This document shows positions 46,530-52,853 of a stretch of 64,000 bases of DNA, piece by piece. The DNA is taken from contig NZ_JAIEUJ010000004.1 of NCBI RefSeq assembly GCF_019802285.1, positions 1-64,000 of the forward strand. The letters run 5' to 3'. Source of the DNA: Novilysobacter antarcticus (GTDB lineage: Bacteria; Pseudomonadota; Gammaproteobacteria; Xanthomonadales; Xanthomonadaceae). The notes under the pieces were generated by a model that saw only the letters and a program-made list of their open reading frames with translations, was not told where the DNA came from and did not search any database. Numbering within the stretch: position 1 is the stretch's first letter; each line of letters starts with the position of its first letter. Made by a program: the position numbers and the translations under genes.

Positions 46530-46877
46530 CGACCTCACTCCTGCCAGTGATTCCAAACGGGGTGATTGGAACACGGATGCATTGGCGGGTCATGCGGAGC
46601 AACGCGGAGGTTCGGGCTGGAATCAAACTTTCCACGCGTTTCGGGACCGCAGTTGCACCAATCGATCCGGAATGGGACGATCCGTGCCTTGGGGAGTACC
46701 GCCGCACTACATTCCAGATTAGACACCAGGATTAGACGACACCTGAGAGGTATGTCGTTGATCCGATCCGGTTATTCGTTGATACGGGACCCGAGTGGCG
46801 GGATTATACACGAGGAATAGGCACCACTTTGGTGTCGAATAGGTGTTAGGCGTCTGACACGCTTCCAGGGGACTGCA
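46530..46877. other. Left border of the cassette array; no clear gene
   Basis: The 348 bases between the S9 peptidase start and the first cassette gene hold two or three short open frames (62 to 84 codons, arginine-rich) that I do not regard as genes. A direct repeat GATTAGAC (46717-46724 and 46730-46737) and a CACCA/TGGTG hairpin precede GTTAGGC at 46845-46851. That heptamer is an integron R'-type core and would be the left boundary of cassette 1, from either an attI remnant or a truncated attC. No integrase frame is present. The peptidase promoter must also lie here. Confidence 0.5.
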
Positions 46878-47297
46878 GTGTCTAGAGATGAACGGGTTTA
46901 TATCTGTGGCATATCACTCGGCATTCTCTGGGATGTTGTGCAGCTTTCTGTAACTTGGAGCAATCCTGTTTTGAGGTTTGCTGGCATCGCCACGCTGCTC
47001 ATCACAGCATTTGGATGGATGCGTGAGTACTACAACATCAATGAGATCGGTGACCGCTGGATGCTTGCCTATCTCATACCGGCAGCGATCATTTTCTTTG
47101 GCCTAGTCGGCGTCTTCTATGACATCCAGAATGCTGGTATTAGACTGGCCAATGGAAATGAAATTCAGAGAGCTGTGCCGCGAGCTGACTACGCTGCGGC
47201 CGTTATCTCACATTACCTTTCCATGGCTATCCCGTTAATTTCATTAGGTATAGCAAGCTTAGTTGGGTGGTTCAAAGGGCGTCGGGCAGACGCCTAA
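46878..47297 (+). CDS. Cassette 1: integral membrane protein
   Basis: A 139-aa protein of unknown family with about four hydrophobic segments (ICGISLGILWDVVQL, AGIATLLITAFGW, MLAYLIPAAIIFFGLVGVF, ISLGIASLVGW). It begins at a GTG preceded by AGGGG. The stop codon TAA lies inside the R'' core of the following attC. Composition is clearly less GC-rich than the flanking chromosome. No function is proposed. Confidence 0.75.
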   Translation: MSRDERVYICGISLGILWDVVQLSVTWSNPVLRFAGIATLLITAFGWMREYYNINEIGDRWMLAYLIPAAIIFFGLVGVFYDIQNAGIRLANGNEIQRAVPRADYAAAVISHYLSMAIPLISLGIASLVGWFKGRRADA

Positions 47298-47351
47298 CAA
47301 ATCATTCAAGCCGAACACGCTTCGCGTGTCGGCTTAATTCAGGCGTTAGGC
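47292..47351 (+). repeat. attC1 (60-bp family)
   Basis: Intact 60-bp site: GCCTAAC left core, CAAGCCG and CGGCTTAA inner arms, a loop around CGCTTCGCG, GTTAGGC right core. The cassette 1 stop codon is within the left core. Confidence 0.93.
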
Positions 47352-47409
47352 CTCGGAGCAGTTTTCGGGGTATGCTGATCCAGCAAGAAAACCAACCAGG
47401 GGAACCACC

Positions 47410-47796
47410 ATGTATAAGCTAATTTTTGCTGTCGCTATCTTATCTGCTTCTAGCCTCGCCGCTGCACAATCGACATATTCGACTTACGGCAACACGACTT
47501 ATCAAAACCAGAACGACGGTAACTCGTCGACGTACAGCACGTATGGAGATACCACGTATCGCAACGATACGTCCGGTACAAGCGGCACTTACCAAACCTA
47601 CGGAAACACCACGTACCGCAACGACAGTGATGGGTACGGGACGTCGAGTCAGACTTACGGCAACACAACGTACACTAACGACAACCAAGGTAATAGCGCC
47701 ACCACCACGCGATATGGCAATACCAGCTACACCAATGACAGTAATGGCAATCGCCGCACCTGCACTACTTACGGCAATCAAACCTACTGCAACTAA
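47410..47796 (+). CDS. Cassette 2: secreted Thr/Tyr/Asn-rich repeat protein
   Basis: A 128-aa protein with a signal peptide (hydrophobic stretch LIFAVAILSASSLAAA, likely cleaved near AQS). About six imperfect repeats of 15-17 residues follow, on the plan TYGNTTYRNDSDGNSS. The repeats are almost free of charged helices and would favour a beta-solenoid or fibre-like structure; the last one has a Cys pair (RRTCTTYGNQTYCN). AGGGGAACC lies upstream of the ATG. I know no named family. It might be an adhesive or surface-associated protein, but this is speculation from composition. Confidence 0.75.
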   Translation: MYKLIFAVAILSASSLAAAQSTYSTYGNTTYQNQNDGNSSTYSTYGDTTYRNDTSGTSGTYQTYGNTTYRNDSDGYGTSSQTYGNTTYTNDNQGNSATTTRYGNTSYTNDSNGNRRTCTTYGNQTYCN

Positions 47797-47805
47797 TAGC
47801 CGGCG

Positions 47806-47865
47806 ACCTCACAGGTCATTCAAGCCGAACCCGCTTCGCGGTTCGGCTTGATTCAGATGTTGGCT
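47806..47865 (+). repeat. attC2 (degenerate 60-bp family)
   Basis: The inner arms (CAAGCCGAACCCGC, GCGGTTCGGCTTGA) are kept but the outer cores are altered: ACCTCAC on the left and GTTGGCT on the right. It is probably poorly recombinogenic. Confidence 0.75.
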
Positions 47866-47885
47866 CAGCGGGGATAGATCACGAT

Positions 47886-48212
47886 ATGCGGACACACACC
47901 ATCCTCTGGCTCGTGATAATCGCGGTGGCTGTGGCTCTCATTCCGTCGCTACCGTATGGCTACTACTCGGTAATGCGCTGGGTTGTCTGCGCATCGTGCG
48001 CATGGCTTGCACTCACTTCTTACCGCAGCGGACGAGAAGAGTTGGCTTGGTGCTGGGGGGTGATCGCAGGGATCTACAACCCAATATTTCCCGTACATGC
48101 CAATCGGGAGATTTGGTCTATCGTCAACGTCGCGACGATTGGGGTGGCGGCTTGGTATGGCTATAAAGTGGCACGACTCAACAGGGGGAAGGATCGTGGG
48201 GGAGAAGCGTGA
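47886..48212 (+). CDS. Cassette 3, gene A: small membrane protein (DUF6804-like)
   Basis: A 108-aa protein with about four hydrophobic segments. The core pattern YYSVMRWVVCASCAWLAL, then AGIYNPIFPVHANREIW, recalls the small DUF6804-type membrane family, recognised by eye only. Its stop overlaps the GTG start of gene B by 17 bases, and no attC separates them, so the two move as one cassette. Confidence 0.7.
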   Translation: MRTHTILWLVIIAVAVALIPSLPYGYYSVMRWVVCASCAWLALTSYRSGREELAWCWGVIAGIYNPIFPVHANREIWSIVNVATIGVAAWYGYKVARLNRGKDRGGEA

Positions 48213-48501
48213 CAGCGCACTGGGTTGCGGGTTCGCAATCCTTTTGTTTGGTTTCGGCATAGTGCAGCTCGGCGCTGGCTGGGCCGGAATTGAGGATTCC
48301 TTTGGCTGGGGCTGGGGAGTTGCGGCAGCCTTTGCTGCAATTTTCTTCCGCTTCACCATCCCAATAGTTTTTGGCGCATTCCTTTGCGCCAAGTATATCT
48401 GGGGTTGGCATTGGTTTTTCGCGCTCCTTTTCGCGGCGCCGGGACTGCTCTTTATGGTGCCAGCGTTCTTTGCGTCACTTGCCAGTGCCGTGAAGCGCTA
48501 A
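48196..48501 (+). CDS. Cassette 3, gene B: small membrane protein
   Basis: A 101-aa membrane protein from the GTG at 48196, which has a strong GGGGAAGG ribosome-binding site 4 bases upstream. The longer frame from 48097 would lie inside gene A and lacks a site. It has hydrophobic segments GCGFAILLFGFGIVQLG, GVAAAFAAIFFRFTIPIVFG and WFFALLFAAPGLLFMVPAFF. The family is unknown. Translational coupling to gene A suggests a two-protein unit. Confidence 0.65.
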   Translation: MGEKRDSALGCGFAILLFGFGIVQLGAGWAGIEDSFGWGWGVAAAFAAIFFRFTIPIVFGAFLCAKYIWGWHWFFALLFAAPGLLFMVPAFFASLASAVKR

Positions 48502-48560
48502 GCAAACAATACATTAAAGCCGACGCCGCTTTGCGGCTCGGCCGAAGCCAGGCGTTAGAC
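48497..48560 (+). repeat. attC3 (degenerate)
   Basis: The right core GTTAGAC is intact, and AAGCCGACGCCGC with a GCGGC-type loop is kept. The left core is reduced to GCTAAGC, and the second arm reads CGGCCGAAG. It is diverged from the 60-bp family. Confidence 0.7.
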
Positions 48561-48576
48561 CCTACGGGAGGGGCCT

Positions 48577-48987
48577 ATGCACACGCAGTCAAAACAGCCG
48601 TATCAGTGGTGGCGTTGGCCGCTCATGCCGCTTGCAGCCATAGCCGGCTCCGTGCTTGGAACAATTGTCATGGGGATCCTTATGTGGCTTGGAATGAAGC
48701 TGTCTGGTGGCTACAGCGAGGACGGGTGGTACTTCCGATACATCATGCCGGTGATCACCTCAGGTATTTTTGGTTACCTATACGCCACGATTTCATACAC
48801 AGTAGCGCCATCCGGGAAACGAATCGCCGGAATTATAATGGTTACCGCACTCGGCATTTTCAGCGGCTTGAGCGCCATCTTGGGCTGGGTCATGCCCTCC
48901 TACTCCACCGGTCAAGCAATCCAAGCAACCGTTGCCAGCATCGCAACGATGATTGGTGCGGTAATGGCGCTAGCGGACCCTGACTAG
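48577..48987 (+). CDS. Cassette 4: integral membrane protein
   Basis: A 136-aa protein with four predicted spans (PLAAIAGSVLGTIVMGILMW, YIMPVITSGIFGYLYATI, IIMVTALGIFSGLSAILGWV, VASIATMIGAVMAL) and a short polar N-terminus. GGGAGGGG before the ATG is a good ribosome-binding site. The family is unknown; the even spacing of the helices suggests a compact four-helix protein. Confidence 0.75.
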   Translation: MHTQSKQPYQWWRWPLMPLAAIAGSVLGTIVMGILMWLGMKLSGGYSEDGWYFRYIMPVITSGIFGYLYATISYTVAPSGKRIAGIIMVTALGIFSGLSAILGWVMPSYSTGQAIQATVASIATMIGAVMALADPD

Positions 48988-49021
48988 CTAGGGGGTGATC
49001 TATACATCAAGTGCGACAAAC

Positions 49022-49138
49022 GCCTAACAGGTTGTTCAAGCCGGACCCCCGTATTCCCATTTTCGGGCAGAGTCATTGCTCCATTTCCACCAACCTCCGC
49101 CCAACTCGTCGGGGGTCGGCTTAACTACGGTGCTAGGG
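49022..49138 (+). repeat. attC4 (117-bp family)
   Basis: GCCTAAC left core, CAAGCCGGACCCC arm, a long apical region including TTTTCGGGCAGAGTC, then GGGGGTCGGCTTAACTACGG and a slightly altered right core GCTAGGG. It is exactly 117 bp, like attC14, attC15 and attC16. Confidence 0.85.
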
Positions 49139-49141
49139 CTC

Positions 49142-49387
49142 ATGGGCGGGATCCTTGAAGTTGCAGCGTGGCTATTGCTTGCAGCGTTGGCAATTTATTG
49201 CCTGTGGCATGGTGGGCGAGCCTTGCTAACCGGAGCCGTGGACTCCCCAACTGCCTTGAGTCCAGGACTCACGAAGCGATCGGAAGCGCCTTTTAGCTTT
49301 TGGGTCCAAGTCGGCTTCTGGCTTGTTGGCGCGGCCGTGATTGGCTACAACTTGGTCAACTGGGCTCTCAACACAATTGAGGCCTAA
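49142..49387 (+). CDS. Cassette 5: two-span membrane protein
   Basis: An 81-aa protein from the ATG at 49142, three bases after the attC4 right core; the longer frame from 49076 would start inside attC4. It has two hydrophobic segments (ILEVAAWLLLAALAIYCLW and VQVGFWLVGAAVIGYNLV) around a polar loop. The stop TAA is in the attC5 left core. The family is unknown. Confidence 0.65.
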   Translation: MGGILEVAAWLLLAALAIYCLWHGGRALLTGAVDSPTALSPGLTKRSEAPFSFWVQVGFWLVGAAVIGYNLVNWALNTIEA

Positions 49388-49441
49388 CAAATCATTCAAG
49401 CCGAACCCGCTTCGCGGGCCGGCTTAATTCTGGTGTTAGGC
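49382..49441 (+). repeat. attC5 (60-bp family)
   Basis: A complete site: GCCTAAC, CAAGCCGAACCCGC, loop TTCGCGG, CCGGCTTAATTCTGGT, GTTAGGC. Confidence 0.93.
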
Positions 49442-49444
49442 GCC

Positions 49445-49894
49445 ATGGAACCTGTGCAGCAACTGACATTCTCTCTACACGTTGAAGACGACTGGCCGCC
49501 GGTAGCTGCGGAATGCCTGCCCGTGGAAGAGCATCTAGGCGGCTTCAGGCTCCTCTCACCACCGCTATTCGTGAAACGTCTCTCAGTCGGCGATGTGATT
49601 CGGGTCGAGGAGACAATCAACGATCAAGTCGTTGCCTGGACTGTGCAATCTGCATCCCAACATTCCACCATTTGGGCTATGGCATTCGGCGGTTTTGATC
49701 TCGGCCCGATCCTATCCAAAGCGCGAGCCCTTGGCTGCCACACTGCGACCTTCTCTAGTGGCGCATTGGCCGCAGTCGATGTCCCTCCTACCGTGACTGC
49801 GCACCAGCTCGATAGCATGCTGACAGGTTACGACGAGGCAGAACTCGCAGTAGTCTACCCGTCGTGGCGTCATGAGGAGTCGCTTGGCGCCTAA
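49445..49894 (+). CDS. Cassette 6: DUF4265 domain protein
   Basis: A 149-aa soluble protein beginning four bases after attC5. The N-terminal half matches the DUF4265 pattern by eye: DDWPPVAAECLPVEEHLGG, then RLLSPPLFVKRLSVGDVIRV. The C-terminal half (FDLGPILSKARALGCHTATF, YDEAELAVVYP) fits the rest of this family. The function of DUF4265 is unknown. No signal peptide. The stop TAA is in attC6. With so short a leader, ribosome binding must use attC sequence. Confidence 0.75.
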   Translation: MEPVQQLTFSLHVEDDWPPVAAECLPVEEHLGGFRLLSPPLFVKRLSVGDVIRVEETINDQVVAWTVQSASQHSTIWAMAFGGFDLGPILSKARALGCHTATFSSGALAAVDVPPTVTAHQLDSMLTGYDEAELAVVYPSWRHEESLGA

Positions 49895-49948
49895 CAATTC
49901 ATTCAAGCCGACACCGCTTCGCGGCGCGGCTTAATTCAGGTGTTAGGC
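49889..49948 (+). repeat. attC6 (60-bp family)
   Basis: A complete site: GCCTAAC, CAAGCCGACACCGC, TTCGCGGCGCGGCTTAA, GTTAGGC. The arms are nearly identical to attC10, suggesting recent duplication or gene-conversion-like exchange. Confidence 0.93.
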
Positions 49949-50024
49949 CGCTAGAGTCACCGCCGCAGTTGTGCCGCGAAGCTTCGAGCTTGGCAGTTCA
50001 CTGCAATCTATGGAGACATCTTTG

Positions 50025-50195
50025 ATGAGCGTGTCGCCTCGTTCCAAACAGAAGATGATCGGCGCTGGACTTGCAGTGGGTGCCGGCGTCGGCAGCGCCC
50101 TAGGTGTGGTTTTTGGCAACATGCCCATCGGACTAGCACTCGGCGTGGCCTTGGGCGTGCTTGCAGGTGCTGTGGCAGCAAAACGTGCGGATTGA
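50025..50195 (+). CDS. Cassette 7: glycine-zipper membrane peptide
   Basis: A 56-aa protein from the ATG at 50025, which has GGAG nine bases upstream; in-frame GTG 49971 and ATG 50010 are alternatives. After a basic start (SPRSKQKM) it is one long G/A/V/L segment with GxxxG spacing (GAGLAVGAGVGSALGVVFG and LALGVALGVLAGAVAA), the glycine-zipper look of two packed membrane helices. Small peptides of this kind can insert into or permeabilise membranes, but nothing here proves toxicity. Confidence 0.6.
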   Translation: MSVSPRSKQKMIGAGLAVGAGVGSALGVVFGNMPIGLALGVALGVLAGAVAAKRAD

Positions 50196-50226
50196 ACCAT
50201 GTGACATGGGGTTGGCTGCAAACGCG

Positions 50227-50286
50227 GCCTAACGATTCATTCAAGCCGATGCCGCTTCGCGGCACGGCTTAATTCTGGTGTTAGAC
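50227..50286 (+). repeat. attC7 (60-bp family)
   Basis: A complete site with GCCTAAC, CAAGCCGATGCCGC, TTCGCGGCACGGCTTAA and a GTTAGAC right core. Confidence 0.93.
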
Positions 50287-50307
50287 ACTAAGAGAACTTC
50301 TGGCCCT

Positions 50308-50742
50308 ATGAATACCTCGCAAGCCACGTTGCTGACGACCGCCACAGCTGCTTGCTGCGCGCTGGCATTGTTAGGAGCTAATACCGCGTGTGCCGAAGAG
50401 CCTCTGGCGAGTACTACCACGCTATGTGAGATTACTGTCTCTCCGTCGCACCTGAATTCTGAGGTCTCGTTCATAGCCGTTGCTTCAACCGACTTGCATC
50501 ACGGCATCACCCTCTCGGATGCTGACTGTCCAAACGCAGGCGTTCGGCTTGGCCATGCGTCCGACAGCGCAGACCCAAGCGTCGAGCAATTCCTAACCCG
50601 TCTAAGCTCCGCGGCACCGCCTAATAAATGGCGCGACTTCACTGGTACCTTCACTGGTAGGCTTGAGCTCAATCCGGCGGGTAAGCCGCGCTTTACCCTT
50701 TCCGCAGTAGATGATTTCCGCGAGCTCCCGAATGGGCTTTAA
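50308..50742 (+). CDS. Cassette 8: exported protein of unknown function
   Basis: A 144-aa protein with a signal peptide (TAACCALALLGANTACA, cleavage near AEE). A predicted beta-rich domain follows, with EITVSPSHLNSEVSFIAV, a Cys in DADCPNAGV and DFTGTFTGRLEL. The last pattern is common in small periplasmic OB-like proteins of proteobacteria, but no named family is claimed. The ATG lies 22 bases after attC7. Confidence 0.7.
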   Translation: MNTSQATLLTTATAACCALALLGANTACAEEPLASTTTLCEITVSPSHLNSEVSFIAVASTDLHHGITLSDADCPNAGVRLGHASDSADPSVEQFLTRLSSAAPPNKWRDFTGTFTGRLELNPAGKPRFTLSAVDDFRELPNGL

Positions 50743-50751
50743 CCGGGCGCA

Positions 50752-50809
50752 GTCTAACTGGTCGTTCACGGAGTACGTACCGGGGGTCGGCTTAACTACG
50801 GTGTTAGGC
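50752..50809 (+). repeat. attC8 (internally deleted 117-bp type)
   Basis: Left part GTCTAACTGGTCGTTCA and right part GGGGGTCGGCTTAACTACGG match the long family, most closely attC4, but about 59 bp of the middle, including the CAAGCCG arm, is gone. The outer cores are intact (GTCTAAC, GTTAGGC). It is probably inactive or weak. Confidence 0.8.
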
Positions 50810-50814
50810 AGCAT

Positions 50815-51273
50815 ATGAAAGCTCACTTGCTCTCAGTCGCTCTTGCTTTGACTTGGCTGCCCATCCAAGCCGCCCAGGCCAAAACGGATTCGCTTTGCGC
50901 TCCGCTCCGTGAATTCGTCAAATCTGTAAGACCTGACGAGAGCAAGACTTTTGAGTTCCACACCTCTTGGGGTCGCAACTTCAAGGACTCTGCGGAGCTA
51001 GCCATTTCCGCCAAGCGCTGCAATCACTTCGGCTACGGACCGGCAGAGGATGCGTGCACGTATCTGATGGAGCACGGGGCCACCGAGTTCTCGGACAATA
51101 ATTTCAAGCGCGCCGTAGTCTGCCTTTCGCCCAAAACAAGGTTTGACTCCGGCCTATCCGTATCCGACGCTGTCATGTCCCTTTCCTACGGCAGCGCCGA
51201 CGTAACCCTTGAGTTCTCTGAGGATTCGCAAACTGGCGGCATGGTTCTCAAAGTGGCAGCGGACGGCTACTAG
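50815..51273 (+). CDS. Cassette 9: exported protein of unknown function
   Basis: A 152-aa protein with a signal peptide (LLSVALALTWLPIQAAQA). The mature part has four Cys (SLCAPL, KRCNHF, DACTYL, VVCLSP), which could form two disulfides in the periplasm. The pattern FGYGPAEDACTYLMEHGATEF is distinctive but unassigned. The ATG lies five bases after the attC8 right core, so the ribosome-binding site is within or next to attC8. Confidence 0.72.
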   Translation: MKAHLLSVALALTWLPIQAAQAKTDSLCAPLREFVKSVRPDESKTFEFHTSWGRNFKDSAELAISAKRCNHFGYGPAEDACTYLMEHGATEFSDNNFKRAVVCLSPKTRFDSGLSVSDAVMSLSYGSADVTLEFSEDSQTGGMVLKVAADGY

Positions 51274-51280
51274 GTCTGCT

Positions 51281-51340
51281 GCCTAACAATTCATTCAAGC
51301 CGGACCCGCTTCGCGGGTCGGCTTAATTCAGGCGTTAGAC
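51281..51340 (+). repeat. attC9 (60-bp family)
   Basis: A complete site: GCCTAAC, CAAGCCGGACCCGC, TTCGCGGGTCGGCTTAA, GTTAGAC. Confidence 0.93.
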
Positions 51341-51350
51341 GGTGGAAAAA

Positions 51351-51785
51351 ATGACTCGCGGATTGCTACTCAGAACACTCGCCGTCCTGCTCCCGTTCGC
51401 TGCGCCCGCGGCATACGGTCACGACCAACATGACTGGCTATTTGGTGAGTGGCTGCTCTGTGAGGACCCAGACGGCAGCCCAAAGGACGCTCTTCAGTTC
51501 AATTCCGACGGCACCGGCATGGTCGTTCGCCAGGACAAGCAGACCGAGTTTGTGCACCGTAGGTCTGGGGACCGCGTCGAGATGCTGGCCAATGCTAATG
51601 GTTACGCGATTCCGATCGACATGACTGCCTCCCCGGAGCGCGACAAGCTTCTGCTCTATAGCGATAAGACGGGAAGTACGTCCGCGTATATTCGCCGGGA
51701 CAGCGGGTTGATGGAGAGTTGCACGGTCAAGTGGCCACCGTCTAACAATTCATTCAAGCCGACACCGCTTCGCGGCGCGGCTTAA
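51351..51785 (+). CDS. Cassette 10: exported protein with attC-encoded tail
   Basis: A 144-aa protein. The signal peptide (LLLRTLAVLLPFAAPAAYG) precedes a beta-rich domain opening WLFGEWLLCEDPDG and FNSDGTGMVV, the lipocalin-like pattern seen in many small secreted proteins. I start at the ATG at 51351; a GTG at 51342 is in frame. The reading frame has no stop before attC10 and runs through it, so the last residues (NNSFKPTPLRGAA) are encoded by the recombination site. Confidence 0.72.
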   Translation: MTRGLLLRTLAVLLPFAAPAAYGHDQHDWLFGEWLLCEDPDGSPKDALQFNSDGTGMVVRQDKQTEFVHRRSGDRVEMLANANGYAIPIDMTASPERDKLLLYSDKTGSTSAYIRRDSGLMESCTVKWPPSNNSFKPTPLRGAA

Positions 51786-51799
51786 TTCAGGTGTTAGGC
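51740..51799 (+). repeat. attC10 (60-bp family)
   Basis: GTCTAAC left core, CAAGCCGACACCGC, TTCGCGGCGCGGCTTAA, GTTAGGC. Cassette 10 is translated through most of it and stops at the TAA in the CGGCTTAA arm. Confidence 0.93.
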
Positions 51800-51803
51800 C
51801 GCT

Positions 51804-52262
51804 ATGGATCACTCACCGCGCGTCCAGTTCTCAGTTCGCTACCGGCTCGGGGAGTATCTCAAGTTCGTAACGGAGCACGCATTCGATACGCAGGAAGAAT
51901 TGCGCATGCTCCGCGGCGTGAGGCGACTTCTGTCGCGCATTGTGCTGCCAATTGTTGCAACGCTCGGTTTCGTGTACAAGTCGTCTCGCGTCGGCCGGTG
52001 TGACTTCATCGTTGCTGCCGCGGGCGTGAGCAGACGCACCAGACGCGGTCCAGGCTCTGTGCCTTGGTCCAGGGTAAAAGCAGTCCACACCTACAGTCTC
52101 GGCTTCCTGATCGAGCTAGAGAGCGGTGCCATGCCCATACCGTTCCGCGTACTCTCACCTGAGCAGCGCAGCCAGATATGTCAGTTGGCAGCCGGGCTGC
52201 TCGTTACGGGGGCGCAGCCTAACCATTCGTCCAAGCCGACGCCACTTCGTGGCGCGGCTTAA
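51804..52262 (+). CDS. Cassette 11: YcxB-like protein with attC-encoded tail
   Basis: A 152-aa protein starting five bases after attC10. The N-terminal half has a hydrophobic segment (RIVLPIVATLGFVY) after basic residues. The C-terminal half (FIVAAAGVSRRTRRGPGSVPW, VKAVHTYSLGFLIELESGAM, PIPFRVLSPEQR) resembles the YcxB-like C-terminal domain found in small membrane proteins. It runs through attC11 and ends PNHSSKPTPLRGAA, again site-encoded. The family call is by eye only. Confidence 0.68.
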   Translation: MDHSPRVQFSVRYRLGEYLKFVTEHAFDTQEELRMLRGVRRLLSRIVLPIVATLGFVYKSSRVGRCDFIVAAAGVSRRTRRGPGSVPWSRVKAVHTYSLGFLIELESGAMPIPFRVLSPEQRSQICQLAAGLLVTGAQPNHSSKPTPLRGAA

Positions 52263-52276
52263 CTCAAGCGTTAGCG
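52217..52276 (+). repeat. attC11 (60-bp family, variant right core)
   Basis: GCCTAAC, CAAGCCGACGCCAC, TTCGTGGCGCGGCTTAA and right core GTTAGCG, which departs from GTTRRRY. The loop change C to T is compensated by G to A on the other arm. Confidence 0.88.
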
Positions 52277-52291
52277 CTCATAGGGGGTTTG

Positions 52292-52738
52292 ATGTTACTT
52301 CTGCCGGAAACACGAAAAGCTTTTCTGGAGCATTGCCGCAATTTGAGTGGACAGGTGCTAATCCTCACCTTGACCATTGTTCTCGCGAATATCACCTCAT
52401 TTCCGTCATGCGCTTTGCGAGACGTCGCACTACTTGTCGTGGTCGCTCTCATGGCTTGGCTTTACTGCTATTCAGTCGTAGCGAATGGCATGACATTTCT
52501 TGAGAACGCATTGCAAGAGACAATGAAAGCCCAGACAGTTCAGGATGCGGCTGCTGATGCAGAGTTGCCTCGGCTTACAAGGATGAGCATTTTCCTCAAG
52601 ACAATGTGGTGTCACCGAAAACTTATTTGGAAAGAAGCGCTACTTGGTGTTCTCGTTGTGGCTGCTGGCGGCTTAATTTCGATAACCCTCGGGCTCGCAT
52701 ACGGAGTCAAGGTCGCCAAGGAACTCATTGGGGGGTGA
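52292..52738 (+). CDS. Cassette 12: membrane protein
   Basis: A 148-aa protein from the ATG at 52292, with AGGGGG six bases upstream. Two N-terminal spans (LILTLTIVLANITSF and VALLVVVALMAWLYCYSVV), a charged central helix with many E, K and Q (LENALQETMKAQTVQDAAAD) and a C-terminal span (LLGVLVVAAGGLISITLGLA) are visible. The family is unknown. Confidence 0.7.
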   Translation: MLLLPETRKAFLEHCRNLSGQVLILTLTIVLANITSFPSCALRDVALLVVVALMAWLYCYSVVANGMTFLENALQETMKAQTVQDAAADAELPRLTRMSIFLKTMWCHRKLIWKEALLGVLVVAAGGLISITLGLAYGVKVAKELIGG

Positions 52739-52846
52739 GCGCCGCCTATTCGTTCAAGCCGAGACCGCTTCGCGGCTCGGCTAACGCGGTATCGTGTACC
52801 ACAACGCCGTGCCGCTGCGCAGTCCGGCTTAACTCAGGTGTTAGCG
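52739..52846 (+). repeat. attC12 (diverged, about 108 bp)
   Basis: TTCAAGCCGAGACCGC and GCGGCTCGGCTAACG form one hairpin; a second AGTCCGGCTTAACTCAGGT with GTTAGCG closes the site. The left core is degenerate (GCCGCCTATTC). It looks like a 60-bp site with an inserted or partly duplicated segment. Confidence 0.7.
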
Positions 52847-52853
52847 CTCAGAA

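Noticed and set aside
46547-46820. Short open frames (62 and 84 codons) at the left border of the array
   Set aside because: Overlapping each other, arginine-rich, without convincing ribosome-binding sites or family resemblance.
50025-50195. A holin or pore-forming toxin in cassette 7
   Set aside because: Glycine-zipper composition alone is not enough; no antitoxin or lysis genes accompany it.
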